Part shown: piece by piece, positions 42,210 through 53,017 of the stretch | How positions within the stretch are numbered: position 1 is the stretch's first letter | How the letters are laid out: each line of letters begins with the position of its first letter | Source of the DNA: Hyphomicrobiales bacterium | Lineage (GTDB): Bacteria > Pseudomonadota > Alphaproteobacteria > Rhizobiales > Xanthobacteraceae | Reading direction: 5' to 3' | DNA: 64,000 nucleotides | Assembly: GCA_016713235.1 (NCBI GenBank) | Contig: JADJPN010000004.1 | Location: forward strand, 314,253-378,252 | Translations under genes and position numbers: made by a program | The notes under the pieces: model-generated | Told to the model about the DNA's origin: nothing | What the model saw: only the letters and a program-made list of their open reading frames with translations | Database searches by the model: none

Positions 42210-42661
42210 ACAATGCGGTTGCGAAACCCGGATCGAAGGTGATTGCCTTCATTCTCGTTGTGCTGATCTTTGTCGCGATCGGGCCGCTCATCGGCTCGCT
42301 CTCGCTCTGGCTCGGCTCGAATTTCTCCGCGCTCTCGCGCGGGAACGTCGGCATCGATCAGTTTTTCAACGGATTCCTGTTCGTGCTGGTCTTCGGATAC
42401 TTCCTCGGCTTTGCCTTCGCGCTGATCTCCGGCATCGTCGTGGCGGCCGCGGGATTATGGATGCGGTGGAATAATTTTCTGGTGCCGATCATCGCCGCCG
42501 CGATCGCGACACTCGCGGGCTTCGTGCTGTTGCCGGCCGTCATGAACATCACCATGGCTGACGTCGGCACGCACTGGCTGTTCCTGCTGTGCTTGTCGGG
42601 TGCGTTCGTGTGCTGGCTGCTCACCATCCGCATCGTGAGAAGAACATGGCAGAGCGTCTAG
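42206..42661 (+). CDS. Membrane protein of unknown function inside the ruv operon
   Basis: A 151-aa protein with four predicted membrane helices (about residues 12-35, 52-82, 88-112 and 120-144). The GTG at 42206 overlaps the ruvA stop by 4 bp and its end overlaps the ruvB start by 16 bp, so it is translated as part of the ruv operon. I recognise no domain. Nothing in the sequence links it to recombination; the position may simply reflect transcriptional hitch-hiking. Confidence 0.75.
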   Translation: MNNAVAKPGSKVIAFILVVLIFVAIGPLIGSLSLWLGSNFSALSRGNVGIDQFFNGFLFVLVFGYFLGFAFALISGIVVAAAGLWMRWNNFLVPIIAAAIATLAGFVLLPAVMNITMADVGTHWLFLLCLSGAFVCWLLTIRIVRRTWQSV

Positions 42662-43683
42662 TCTCCGCACAGCAACGCGACGACGACCCGGCGGAGGCTT
42701 CGCTTCGCCCGCAGCGGCTTGCCGAATTCATCGGCCAGCAACAGGCGCGCGCGAACCTCTCGGTCTTCATCGAAGCGGCGAAGGCGCGCAAGGAAGCGCT
42801 CGACCACGTTTTGCTGGTCGGCCCGCCGGGTCTGGGCAAGACGACGCTCGCGCAGATCGTGGCGCGCGAACTTGGCGTGAACTTCCGTGCGACCTCCGGC
42901 CCGGTGATCGCGAAGGCCGGCGATCTCGCGGCGTTACTCACCAATCTCGAAGAGCGCGACGTGCTCTTCATCGACGAAATCCACCGCCTCAATCCGCATA
43001 TCGAGGAAGTGCTCTATCCGGCGATGGAGGATTATCAGCTCGACCTCATCATCGGCGAAGGGCCGGCCGCACGTTCGGTGAAGATCGAGCTTGCGAAATT
43101 CACGCTGGTCGGTGCCACCACGCGCTCAGGGCTGTTGACCACGCCGCTGCGCGATCGCTTTGGCATTCCGGTTCGTCTCGGCTTCTATGAAGTCGATGAA
43201 TTGGAAACCATCGTCGTGCGCGGTGCGCGCGTGTTGAGCATCGGTATCAGTAAAGACGGCGCGCGAGAAATCGCGAAGCGCGCGCGCGGTACGCCGCGCA
43301 TCGCGGGGCGCCTCTTGAAGCGCGTGCGCGACTTCGCAGCGGTCGATAAAGTTTCGACCATCGACGCGAAAGCCGCCGACCGTGCACTTTCGCAACTCGA
43401 AGTGGACGGCGCAGGTCTCGACGCCATGGACCGGCGGTATCTGCGCATCATCTCCGATCACTACGGCGGCGGCCCGGTCGGGATCGAGACGATTTCGGCG
43501 GCACTCTCCGAGCCGCGCGATGCGCTGGAAGACATCATCGAGCCGTTTCTGATCCAGCGGGGCTTCATCCAGCGCACACCGCGCGGGCGTATGATGACCT
43601 CGCACGCCTATAAACATCTCGGGGTCGCGGAGCCGAAGCGCGATGCTTCGCAGATGCCGCTGTTCGATCAAGGCGAAGAATGA
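42646..43683 (+). CDS. ruvB: Holliday junction branch migration ATPase RuvB
   Basis: A 345-aa AAA+ motor that drives branch migration with RuvA. Walker A LLVGPPGLGKTTLAQ, Walker B LFIDEIHRL, sensor 1 VGATTRSGLLTTPLRDRFG (with the arginine-finger region) and the C-terminal winged helix ending GRMMTSHAYKHLG are present. The ATG at 42646 (MAERLVS) lies within the end of the preceding membrane-protein gene. Its TGA overlaps the ybgC ATG by 4 bp. Confidence 0.95.
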   Translation: MAERLVSAQQRDDDPAEASLRPQRLAEFIGQQQARANLSVFIEAAKARKEALDHVLLVGPPGLGKTTLAQIVARELGVNFRATSGPVIAKAGDLAALLTNLEERDVLFIDEIHRLNPHIEEVLYPAMEDYQLDLIIGEGPAARSVKIELAKFTLVGATTRSGLLTTPLRDRFGIPVRLGFYEVDELETIVVRGARVLSIGISKDGAREIAKRARGTPRIAGRLLKRVRDFAAVDKVSTIDAKAADRALSQLEVDGAGLDAMDRRYLRIISDHYGGGPVGIETISAALSEPRDALEDIIEPFLIQRGFIQRTPRGRMMTSHAYKHLGVAEPKRDASQMPLFDQGEE

Positions 43684-44150
43684 AAAAATCCGAGACTTGG
43701 CCCGATCTCGCCGGGCGTATTGAAAACGGTCAACACGTCATGGCCGTTCGCGTCTATTACGAAGACACGGATTTCTCCGGCGTGGTCTATCACGCGAGCT
43801 ATCTGCGCTTCATGGAGCGCGGACGCACGGATTTTCTGCGCCTGCTCGGCGTCGATCATCGCGCACTGTTCGAGGAAGCGGGCCGGGAGGCGCCGGGCTT
43901 CGCTTTCGTCGTGCGCTCGATGAACATCGAATATCTCAAGCCCGCGCACATGGACGACGTGCTGACGATTAGAACGTCTCCAGCCGAGGTCGCGGGCGCG
44001 TCGCTCACGCTGAAGCAAGAGGTCTTCCGCGGCGAGACATTGATCCTCGAGGCGATGGTCAAGGCGGCCTTCGTCTCCGGCGGCCGCGCACGGCGTATCC
44101 CCGAAGGGCTCCGCAAAGCCATGGCGCCAGACGCGCTGTCACATCGCTAA
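43680..44150 (+). CDS. ybgC: Tol-Pal system-associated acyl-CoA thioesterase YbgC
   Basis: A 156-aa hotdog-fold thioesterase. The catalytic Asp lies in VYYEDTDFSGVVYHASYLRF, the YbgC signature, followed by FMERGRTDFLRLLG. It is the usual first gene of the tol-pal cluster, here coupled to ruvB by a 4-bp ATGA overlap. It is followed by a 219-bp gap with a CtrA-like box before tolQ. Confidence 0.93.
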   Translation: MKKSETWPDLAGRIENGQHVMAVRVYYEDTDFSGVVYHASYLRFMERGRTDFLRLLGVDHRALFEEAGREAPGFAFVVRSMNIEYLKPAHMDDVLTIRTSPAEVAGASLTLKQEVFRGETLILEAMVKAAFVSGGRARRIPEGLRKAMAPDALSHR

Positions 44151-44161
44151 CCATTTGTTAA
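44147..44161 (+). promoter_or_regulatory. Near-consensus CtrA box upstream of tolQ
   Basis: CTAA-CCATTTG-TTAA differs from the CtrA consensus TTAA-N7-TTAA by one base. It overlaps the ybgC stop and lies 209 bp before tolQ. A cell-cycle link for Tol-Pal, which acts at constriction, is plausible but inferred. Confidence 0.4.
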
Positions 44162-44369
44162 CCGTGTAAGCCGTTCTCTCTGGGGCGCGATCCGCTAGGC
44201 CGCGCCCCAGTTTGGACAGATTCAGTGCCGTATTGACGGGACACGAGCGAAGCGAAGTGCAGGGCGAGCCGAATTGCCGGGCCTGCGAAAAGTTCCGCCC
44301 GCCTTACCCAGAATCCCGAATGCGCGGTGTGTGGCGCGACAGCAATCGCCGGAACGCAAAGGACCTTCG

Positions 44370-45168
<799 letters not shown>

Positions 45169-45178
45169 GGGCCTCGAT

Positions 45179-45622
45179 ATGGGTATGAGCGGTGGTTCGG
45201 GTGCAGGCGCGCGGCGCTCGTCGCGCGTGCGCGGTCGCGGAGTAAGCGCCGAAATTAACGTGACGCCGCTCGTGGACGTCATGCTGGTGCTGCTTATCAT
45301 TTTCATGATCTCGGCGCCGCTGCTCACGGTCGGCGTGCCGATCGATCTGCCGCAGAGCCAGGCGAAATCGCTCGATCAGGAGCGCGAACCGCTGACCCTT
45401 TCGGTCAACGACAAGGGTCAGGTGTTCTTGCAGAACACAGAGATCAAGGTCGACGAACTGGTCGATAAGCTGAAGGCTGTCGCCAAGCAGGGCACGGAAG
45501 AACGCATCTATGTGCGCGGCGACAAGAAGGTCGATTACGGGACAGTGATGAAGGTGATGGGCCGCTTGCAGGCCGCGGGCTACCGCAAGGTCGCGCTGGT
45601 CACCGAAGTTGAAGGATCCTGA
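45179..45622 (+). CDS. tolR: Tol-Pal system protein TolR
   Basis: A 147-aa ExbD/TolR-family protein: a basic cytoplasmic N-terminus, one membrane helix (VDVMLVLLIIFMISAPLL) with the channel-facing Asp just inside it (PLVDVMLVLL), and a periplasmic domain ending VTEVEGS. With TolQ it converts proton flow into movement of TolA. It lies 10 bp after tolQ and 8 bp before tolA. Confidence 0.94.
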   Translation: MGMSGGSGAGARRSSRVRGRGVSAEINVTPLVDVMLVLLIIFMISAPLLTVGVPIDLPQSQAKSLDQEREPLTLSVNDKGQVFLQNTEIKVDELVDKLKAVAKQGTEERIYVRGDKKVDYGTVMKVMGRLQAAGYRKVALVTEVEGS

Positions 45623-45630
45623 CCGGAGAC

Positions 45631-46533
45631 ATGCGCCCCGGCTTTACGATCTCGACCGCGTTCCATGCCGTTGTTCTCGGCTGGGGGCTGATTCATTTTG
45701 CCTCCGTGAAACCGAATGAAGCGCCACCGGTTGAATCCCTGCCGATCGATCTCGTTTCGATTTCCGACATTACGAAGTCGAAGCAGGGCACGATCAAGGC
45801 CGAGAAGAAGCCGGAAGACGTAAAGCAGGCCGAGAAGAAGTCCGAAGTCGCGCCGAAGGCCGATCCGAATCTTCCGGTCAAGAACAAGGACGTGAAGGCG
45901 ACGCTGCCGCCGCCGACGCCGGCCGAGGAAAAGGTCGAGAAGAAAGAAGAGCCGAAGAAGGAAGTGGCCAAGCCCGATCCGACGCCGTCACCGGACGCGA
46001 TCGCGAAGAAGCTCGAAGAAGAGCAGAAGAAAGCCGAGAAGAAAAAAGAGACGCCGAAAAAGGTCGTGAAGGAAAAAGCGCCGCCGGTGAAGACGAAGCA
46101 CAATTTCGATCCGGACCAGATTCAGGCGCAACTCGACCGCCGCGCGCCGTCGCGCAAACAGAATGTCGGTGAGCTGCAGAAGCAAACGAATTTGGGTACG
46201 CCGAAAGGCGCCGACCAGACGCTATCCATGAGCGAACTCGACGCCTTCAAGAATCACGTGCGGCGATGCTGGAACGTGCTGCCGGGTGCGGGCAACATGG
46301 AAAGCAATCTGATCGTGCTGCGTATTCGCCTGAACCCCGACGGCACCCTGGCGGCACAGCCGGAGTTGAAGAGCACGATTACGACGCCGATCATGCGCGC
46401 GAATGCCGACAGCGCCATGCGCGCGGTGATTACGTGCGCGCCTGGATCCAGATGTTTTCGGCCCAGCACCTATACCGTCTGGCGGGACACGAAAATTGGG
46501 TTCGATCCGAGATATGATTACCTGAGTATTTGA
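45631..46533 (+). CDS. tolA: Tol-Pal system protein TolA
   Basis: A 300-aa protein with an N-terminal membrane anchor (GFTISTAFHAVVLGWGLIHF), a long Lys/Glu/Pro-rich periplasmic region (about residues 45-165, repeated KxEKK units) and a C-terminal domain beginning ELDAFKNHVRRCWNVLPGAG with a conserved Cys pair (C213 area and the CAPGSRCF segment). It links the inner-membrane TolQR motor to Pal and TolB. The low-complexity middle is normal for the family. Confidence 0.92.
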   Translation: MRPGFTISTAFHAVVLGWGLIHFASVKPNEAPPVESLPIDLVSISDITKSKQGTIKAEKKPEDVKQAEKKSEVAPKADPNLPVKNKDVKATLPPPTPAEEKVEKKEEPKKEVAKPDPTPSPDAIAKKLEEEQKKAEKKKETPKKVVKEKAPPVKTKHNFDPDQIQAQLDRRAPSRKQNVGELQKQTNLGTPKGADQTLSMSELDAFKNHVRRCWNVLPGAGNMESNLIVLRIRLNPDGTLAAQPELKSTITTPIMRANADSAMRAVITCAPGSRCFRPSTYTVWRDTKIGFDPRYDYLSI

Positions 46534-46551
46534 TCAGGATTGGATGCCGAG

Positions 46552-47882
46552 ATGCCGTTTGAATTTTCCCGCCGCAAACTTCTGATGGCCGCAGGCTCGA
46601 CTGCGGCGCTGGCGCTTGCAGCGCCGCGTCTGTCGCTCGCGCAGACCCGCATCGATATTACCCGCGGCACCGTGCAGCCCTTGCCGATCGCGATCTCTGA
46701 TTTCGTCAGCGAGGGCGATGCCGGCCGCAACATCACAGGCGTGATTACGAACAACCTGCGCCGCTCCGGCCTGTTCGCGCCGATCGATCAGGGCGCCTTC
46801 ATCGAGCGCATCAACAACATCGACGTCGCGCCCCGTTTTCAGGATTGGCGCGTGATCAATGCGCAGACGCTGGTCATGGGCCGCGTGCAGCGACAGGGCG
46901 ATGGCCGTTTTCAGGTCGCGTTCCGGCTCTGGGATATTTCGGCGGGCCAGTATCTGATCGGCCAGCAATTCCTCACGCAGCCGGAAAACTGGCGGCGCAT
47001 CGCGCACATCATTTCCGACCAGATTTATCAGCGGCTCACCGGCGAGAAGGGCTATTTCGACACGCGCATCGTTTACGTCGATGAGACCGGGCCGAAGGAC
47101 AAGCGCGTGAAGCGGCTTGCAATCATGGATCAGGACGGCGCGAACGTGCGCTATCTGACGCGCGGCGAAGAACTCGTGCTGACGCCGCGCTTCTCGCCGA
47201 CCAATCAGGAAATCACCTATATGTCCTATGGCCGCGGGCGACCAGCCGCCGCGCGTGATGCTGATGAATATCGAAACCGGGCAGCGCGAAATGGTCGGCG
47301 ATTTTCCGAACATGGCGTTCAGCCCGCGCTTCTCGCCGAACGGCCAGAGCGTGATCATGAGCCTGCAGCAGCAGGGGCGCATCCAACATCTATTCGATGG
47401 ATCTGCGCACCAAGCGTCTGGTGCGGCTGACCTCGACGCCGGCGATCGACACCGCACCTTCTTATTCGCCGGACGGCCAACAGGTCGTGTTCGAGTCCGA
47501 TCGCGGCGGCTCGCAGCAGCTTTACGTGATGAGCGCCGACGGCTCGAACCAGCGCCGCATTTCGCCGGTCGGCGAGGGCCGTTACTCGACGCCGGTATGG
47601 TCGCCGCGCGGCGACGTCATTGCATTCACCAAACAGGGCAGCGGCTCGTTTTCGATCGGCGTCATGCGCACCGATGGTTCGGGCGAGCGCATTCTGACCG
47701 AGGGCTATCACAACGAAGGCCCGACCTGGTCGCCGAACGGGCGCGTGCTCATGTTCTTCCGCGATCCGGGCGGCAATGCCGGTCCGAAGCTCTTCACGGT
47801 CGATCTCACCGGCTACAACGAATTGCAGGTGCCGACCCCGGCTTATGCCTCGGACCCGGCCTGGTCGCCGCCGCTGTCGTAA
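46552..47882 (+). CDS. tolB: Tol-Pal system beta-propeller protein TolB, two frameshifts
   Basis: A periplasmic beta-propeller that binds Pal. The signal peptide is SRRKLLMAAGSTAALALAAP. Three frames must be joined. The first shift is near 47230 (TATGGCCGCG: one extra G; then AAGDQPPRVMLMNIETGQRE). The second is at 47374-47377 (GGGG for GGG; then SNIYSMDLRTKRLVRLTSTP). After removal of the two Gs the protein is 442 aa with five to six PD40/WD-like repeats (SYSPDGQQVVFESDRGGSQQ). Both lesions are in G runs, which is typical of homopolymer miscalls. ATG 46552 is preferred to 46540. Confidence 0.9.
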
Positions 47883-48082
47883 TTGCGATGGCGAAAAGCC
47901 CCCGCGTTTACCCCGCGCTAACCATGCGCGAAGGAATTTGCACGAAAATTCTTTGTTTTCACGCCCTGACGGCGCCGCAAAGATTTCGTCAAGGTTGATG
48001 GAATATTCGAAATTCAAGTTGCTTTAGACCGGTCCGGGAACTCTCGCGGCCGGTCGTTGTGGGAATTTAAGGAGTAAGCGGT

Positions 48083-48583
48083 ATGTCGGGATTGATGCGG
48101 CTCGTTCGCGGTGCGCGCTTCGCCTCGCTCTTTGCGCTGACGCTGGCGGTTGCGGCCTGTTCGACGAATCAGAATGCGACCGACCCGAATAATCCGAATG
48201 CGGCGGCGCCTCCGGGCAGCGTGCAGGACTTCGTGGTCAATGTCGGCGATCGCGTGTTTTTCGAAAGCGATCAGTCGGACCTGACGCCGCAGGCGCGCGC
48301 GACCCTGGACAAGCAGGTGCAGTGGCTCCAGCAGTACGGCCAGTACTCCTTCACGGTCGAAGGTCACGCCGACGAGCGCGGCACGCGCGAATACAACATC
48401 GCGCTTGGCGCCCGCCGCGCGCAGACGGTCCGCGACTATCTCGCCTCGCGCGGCATTCCTGCGCAGCGCATGCGGACGATCTCCTACGGCAAGGAACGTC
48501 CGGTCGCGGTCTGTAACGACATTTCGTGCTGGTCGCAGAACCGCCGCGCGGTGACGGTGTTGAACAGCGCGCCCGGCACCTAA
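48083..48583 (+). CDS. pal: Peptidoglycan-associated lipoprotein Pal
   Basis: A 166-aa outer-membrane lipoprotein. The lipobox is LAVAAC, so Cys30 or thereabouts is lipidated. The OmpA-like domain (FFESDQSDLTPQARATLDKQ, VEGHADERGTREYNIALGAR) binds peptidoglycan. It contains the extra Cys pair near the C-terminus (AVCNDISCWSQNRRAVTVL) usual in alphaproteobacterial Pal. A strong GGAG ribosome-binding site precedes the ATG. Confidence 0.95.
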   Translation: MSGLMRLVRGARFASLFALTLAVAACSTNQNATDPNNPNAAAPPGSVQDFVVNVGDRVFFESDQSDLTPQARATLDKQVQWLQQYGQYSFTVEGHADERGTREYNIALGARRAQTVRDYLASRGIPAQRMRTISYGKERPVAVCNDISCWSQNRRAVTVLNSAPGT

Positions 48584-48607
48584 GAAGATTTCGTTCTCTG
48601 CAAATTC

Positions 48608-48640
48608 AAAAACCGGCACTCCAAAAGGGTGCCGGTTTGC
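48608..48640 (+). terminator. Terminator-like hairpin after pal
   Basis: AAACCGGCAC / GTGCCGGTTT with a 9-base loop follows pal by about 25 bp. The T-run is short, so termination may be partial and allow read-through to cpoB. Confidence 0.7.
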
Positions 48641-48699
48641 GTTCTGGCTTAGTCCGCCTTGGCCCTACTTTAGGCAAAAACGGGTTCCATCGGTTTCCC

Positions 48700-49657
48700 A
48701 TGATTTCAGTGCGCAACCTTTTCCCGATCGCGCTCGCGGCCGCTTTGCTCGCGACCGCTCCGGCGCAGGCCCAGTTTCCGTTCGGTAACCGGCAGCAACA
48801 GCAGTATCCGCCGCAAGATCAGGGCGATGGCGAGCTTTCGATCCGGGTCGACCGCCTCGAACAGGCGCTGCGCCAGCTCACCGGGCAGGTCGAACAATTG
48901 CAGATGCAGAATCAGCAACTGATGCAACGTGGCGGTTGCAGCGCGGGCCGCAGCCGCCAATGCAGCAGCGCCCGACGATGCGTCCGCATCAGCCGCAGCA
49001 ACAGGCCGTGCCGCCGCTCGGACCCCGCAGCAGCAACGTGCAGCAAAATCCGCAGCAGACCCGCAGGGTGACGCGTTCGATCCGGAGAACGATCCCAACG
49101 CGCCGGGCCGTCCGCGCAACCTCGGACAGATGCCCCCGCAGCAGCAGTATCAGCAGAACCAGCCGCAGGGCCCGCAGGGTCCTATGGTGCTCTCGCCGAA
49201 CGGCAACCAGAATTTTCCGCCGCCGCAACAGAACCCCGGCCCGCCGCAGCAGCAGGCGGTCGCGCCGCCCTCAAGCAGCCCGAAGGACGCCTACGATCTG
49301 GCCTACGGTTATGTGCTGCGCCGCGATTATGCGCTGGCGGAGCAGCGCTTCCGTGCTTTCCTCGAGCAGCATTCCGGCGACCGCAACGTGCCGCTCGCGA
49401 CGTATTGGTTGGGCGAGAGCCTCTATCAGCAGAAGAGATACAACGACGCCGCGAATGTCTTCCTCGACATTTACAAGCAGCATCCGCAAAGCCAGCGCGC
49501 GCCGGATTCGCTCCTGCGGCTCGGCCAGTCGCTCGCCCAGCTCGGCAATAAAGAGGGTGCTTGCGGTTCGCTCGGTGCGGTGCTTTCGAGATATCCGAAA
49601 GCTTCCGCGAGCGTGAAGAAGAACGTCGAGGATGAGCAAAAAAGGCTCGGCTGCTGA
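48700..49657 (+). CDS. cpoB: Tol-Pal system protein CpoB/YbgF, two frameshifts
   Basis: A periplasmic TPR protein coordinating Tol-Pal with cell-wall synthesis. A signal peptide (LFPIALAAALLATAPAQAQ) is followed by a trimerising coiled coil (LSIRVDRLEQALRQLTGQVE), a Gln/Pro-rich linker and three C-terminal TPRs (DAYDLAYGYVLRRDYALAEQ). Frame changes occur near 48934 (one G missing) and near 49062 (one C missing in a CCC run, restoring QQTPQGDAFDPENDP). Repaired length is 319 aa. The last 26 bp overlap the tilS start. Confidence 0.88.
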
Positions 49658-50683
49658 TAAGGCCCCGGTCGCGGAGAGCGAACTCTCCGCGCTGTTTGGC
49701 GATTTCGGATATTCCAGAAAGACGCTGCTTGCGGTTTCCGGCGGGCCGGACTCCACCGCGCTCCTGGTGCTTGCCGCGCAATGGCGTGCGCAGCGCGAGG
49801 GCGGGCCGGAGCTGATCGCCGCAACGATCGATCACAAGCTGCGCGCGGCGTCGAAGGCCGAAGCGAAAGTGGTTGCGAAGCTGGCCGGCAAGCTCGGCAT
49901 TGCGCATCACGTACTGGAATGGAAAGGCAAGAAGCCGATCACCGGCGTGCAGGAAGCCGCGCGCGACGCGCGCTTTGCAATGTTCTCGCAGCTCGCCAAA
50001 GCAATCGGCGCCGACACGTTGATGACGGCGCACACGCGCGACGATCAGGCCGAGACGGTTCTGCACCGCATGGGACGGGGCTCCGGGCTCGCGGGGCTCG
50101 CCGGTATCCGGCGCATTCACAAGCGTGACGGAGTTTTTCTCGCGCGCCCGTTTCTCGACCTGCCGAAGGCGCGTCTGGTCGCGACGCTCAAGAAGCTGCG
50201 CATTCCATTCGCGACCGATCCGACGAACAAGGACACGAAATATCTGCGCGCGCGGCTCCGAAAGCTTGCGCCGTTGCTCGCGAAAGAAGGGATCGATGCG
50301 GCGAACCTTGCGCTGATGGCAAAACGGCTCGCGCGCGCGAACGCCGCGCTCAATCGCCTTGCCGATGAGGCCGCGTTTGCCCTCCGCGCCGACCGCGAGG
50401 AAGGCCGTGCATTCGAGGCGCGCGGTTTTCTGCTGATGCCGGAAGAGCTTTCGGTCCGGATGCTGCGGAACGCGGTTGACGCAGAGGGAACCGAAGGCCC
50501 CGCCGAACTTGCGAAAGTTGAAGCGCTTTCGACAGCCTCGTCACGGCCTATCGCGCGGGAGAAGAGTTGAAGCGGACGCTCGCCGGGGCCCTTGTGACGC
50601 TTTCGAGCACAGCACTTGTTGTCGCAGCCGCGCCGCCCCGGAAAGGGGCGTCCAACGGGGTCAAAAAGCCGCGAAAGGCCTGA
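49632..50683 (+). CDS. tilS: tRNA(Ile)-lysidine synthase TilS, frameshifted near C-terminus
   Basis: Converts C34 of the AUA-reading tRNA-Ile to lysidine, an essential modification. The PP-loop motif AVSGGPDSTALLVLA is near residue 35, and HTRDDQAETVLHRMGRGSGL follows. The apparent stop at 50570 is artificial: at 50527-50529 CTTTCGAC should read CTTTTCGAC. The other frame then continues FDSLVTAYRAGEELKRTLAG and ends at 50683 with KPRKA, giving 350 aa, a normal length. The single-T loss is in a homopolymer. It overlaps cpoB by 26 bp. Confidence 0.9.
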
Positions 50684-50710
50684 AACTACGGGCCCTTTTC
50701 GGGTGCTTCC

Positions 50711-50739
50711 CTTGGCAATGCGGGGGGTCGCGCCTACAT
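50711..50739 (+). promoter_or_regulatory. Candidate heat-shock (RpoH-type) promoter of ftsH
   Basis: CTTG (50711) and CCTACAT (50733-50739) separated by 18 bp resemble the alphaproteobacterial sigma-32 pattern CTTG-N17/18-CYTATNT (one mismatch). ftsH is a known heat-shock gene in many bacteria. A pattern match only. Confidence 0.4.
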
Positions 50740-50762
50740 TCTTCCGTAAACCTGCCTTAAGT

Positions 50763-50778
50763 CAGCTTAGCTAAGCTG
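50763..50778. promoter_or_regulatory. Perfect 16-bp palindrome upstream of ftsH
   Basis: CAGCTTAG-CTAAGCTG is a gapless dyad, downstream of the candidate RpoH promoter and 44 bp before the ftsH ATG. It could be an operator or the base of an RNA hairpin in the leader. The binding protein is unknown. Confidence 0.45.
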
Positions 50779-50821
50779 CGCCATCGAATTCGGGCTGATC
50801 AGGCCCCGCGAAAGGTCCTTC

Positions 50822-52739
50822 ATGAACGCCAACCTGCGGAATTTCGCCCTCTGGGTGATCATCGTGCTCTTGCTGCTTGCGCTGTTCTCGCTGTTCCAGA
50901 ACCCGACCCAGCGGCCGGCGACGAACGACGTTTCCTTCTCGCAGCTTCTCACCGAAGTGGATGCCGGGAAGGTGAGGGATGTCGTCATTCAGGGCAACGA
51001 AATTACCGGCACCTTCACCGACGGCCGCGCGTTCCAGACTTACGCCCCGAACGACCCGTCGCTGATCTCGCGCCTCTACGGCAAGAACGTATCGATCACC
51101 GCGAAACCGCAGGGCGAGCAGGTGCCGTGGTTCGTTTCGCTCCTGATTTCGTGGCTGCCGTTCATCGCGCTGATCGGCGTGTGGATATTCCTCGCGCCAG
51201 ATGCAGGGCGCGGGCGGCAAGGCGATGGGTTTTGGCAAGTCGCGCGCGAAGATGCTGACCGAAGCGCATGGCCGCGTGACGTTCGAAGATGTCGCCGGTG
51301 TCGATGAAGCCAAATCCGATCTCGAAGAGATCGTCGAATTTCTGCGCGATCCCGGCAAATTCCAGCGTCTCGGCGGACGAATCCCCCGCGGCGTGTTGCT
51401 CGTCGGCCCTCCGGGCACGGGTAAGACTTTGATCGCGCGTGCCGTCGCGGGCGAAGCGAATGTGCCGTTCTTTACGATCTCGGGCTCCGACTTCGTCGAG
51501 ATGTTCGTCGGTGTCGGCGCGTCGCGCGTGCGCGACATGTTCGAGCAGGCGAAGAAGAATGCGCCGTGCATCATCTTCATCGACGAAATCGACGCGGTCG
51601 GCCGTCATCGCGGCGCCGGTCTCGGCGGCGGCAACGACGAGCGCGAGCAGACGCTGAACCAGTTGCTGGTCGAGATGGACGGCTTCGAGGCGAACGAAGG
51701 CATCATCCTGATCGCCGCCACCAACCGTCCCGACGTGCTCGACCCCGCGCTGCTGCGTCCGGGCCGCTTCGACCGTCAGGTCGTCGTGCCGAACCCGGAT
51801 GTCACCGGCCGCGAGCAGATCTTGAAGGTCCATGTGAAGAAGGTGCCGATTGCGCCGGACGTGAACCTCAAGACGGTTGCGCGCGGTACGCCCGGTTTCT
51901 CTGGCGCGGATCTTGCGAATCTTGTCAACGAAGCCGCACTCATGGCTGCGCGCCGCAACAAGCGCATGGTCACGCAGCACGAATTCGAAGACGCCAAAGA
52001 CAAGGTGATGATGGGAGCGGAGCGCCGCTCGCTCGTCATGACCGAGGACGAGAAGCTTCTCACCGCTTACCACGAAGGCGGTCACGCGCTGGTGGCGCTG
52101 AACGTGAAGGCGACCGATCCGGTCCACAAGGCGACCGTGATCCCGCGCGGCCGTGCGCTTGGCATGGTCATGCAGTTGCCGGAGCGCGATAAGCTTTCCA
52201 TGTCCTACGAGCAGATGACTTCGCGTCTTGCCATCATGATGGGTGGCCGCGTCGCCGAAGAGATGATCTTCGGTCACGACAAGGTCACGTCCGGCGCGCA
52301 GTCCGACATCGAGCAGGCGACGAAGCTGGCGCGGGCCATGGTGACGCGCTGGGGCTTCTCGAAGGAACTCGGCACTGTTGCTTACGGCGAAAACCAGGAA
52401 GAAGTGTTCCTCGGTCATTCCGTCTCGCGTCAGCAGAACATCTCGGAAGCGACCGCACAGAAGATCGACAACGAAGTGCGCCGTCTGGTCGAGGCGGGCT
52501 ACGCGGAAGCGACCAAGGTTCTGAACGAGAAGCGCGATGAGCTCGAAGTGCTCGCCAAGGGTTTGATCGAGTACGAGACGCTCTCCGGCGACGAGATCAA
52601 GGATCTCTTGTCCGGCAAACCGCCGGTGCGTGGCGAGGCGGCTGAATCGCCGGTGCCGCGCTCGACCGCGGTGCCCAAGGGCAACCGTCCGCGTTCGGGC
52701 GATGCTTCCGGTCCGATGGAGCCGCAGCCGCAGTCGTAA
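50822..52739 (+). CDS. ftsH: ATP-dependent zinc metalloprotease FtsH, frameshifted
   Basis: A membrane-anchored AAA+ protease for quality control of membrane and regulatory proteins. The N-terminal helix FALWVIIVLLLLALFSLF, a periplasmic domain and the second helix FIALIGVWIFL are in frame 2. The frame changes at 51193-51197 (CTCGCGCCAG needs one CG more, restoring ARQMQGAGGKAMGFG). The rest carries Walker A GPPGTGKT, Walker B CIIFIDEIDAVG, the arginine-rich LLRPGRFDRQ and the zinc motif HEGGH. The repaired length of 639 aa is typical. Essential in many bacteria, so a sequence error is likely. Confidence 0.93.
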
Positions 52740-52759
52740 GCTACGATTTTGCAGAAATG

Positions 52760-52795
52760 AAAATGCCCGGCAAAACAGCCGGGCATTTTTTATTT
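52760..52795 (+). terminator. Intrinsic terminator of ftsH
   Basis: AAATGCCCGGC / GCCGGGCATTT with a 6-base loop is followed by a T-rich run. It lies 21 bp after the ftsH stop. Confidence 0.92.
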
Positions 52796-53017
52796 TACGC
52801 CATGCGCGCCACTACAAAATAAAATCCGAACGGGGCGAGAAGAACAGCTTGTTTTCACATTCTTCTTCGGACGCGCGGCGGCCGGTTAGGACGAACCCGG
52901 ACTGAATCCTGACCGATTTTCAGCCTTCCAGAGCGCGTTAACATCGCTCACAATTTTTGAAGGTATAGGGATCAGCCGCGTACTAGCCTCGGCTCCTATG
53001 GCGGGCTATGCCCAGCC

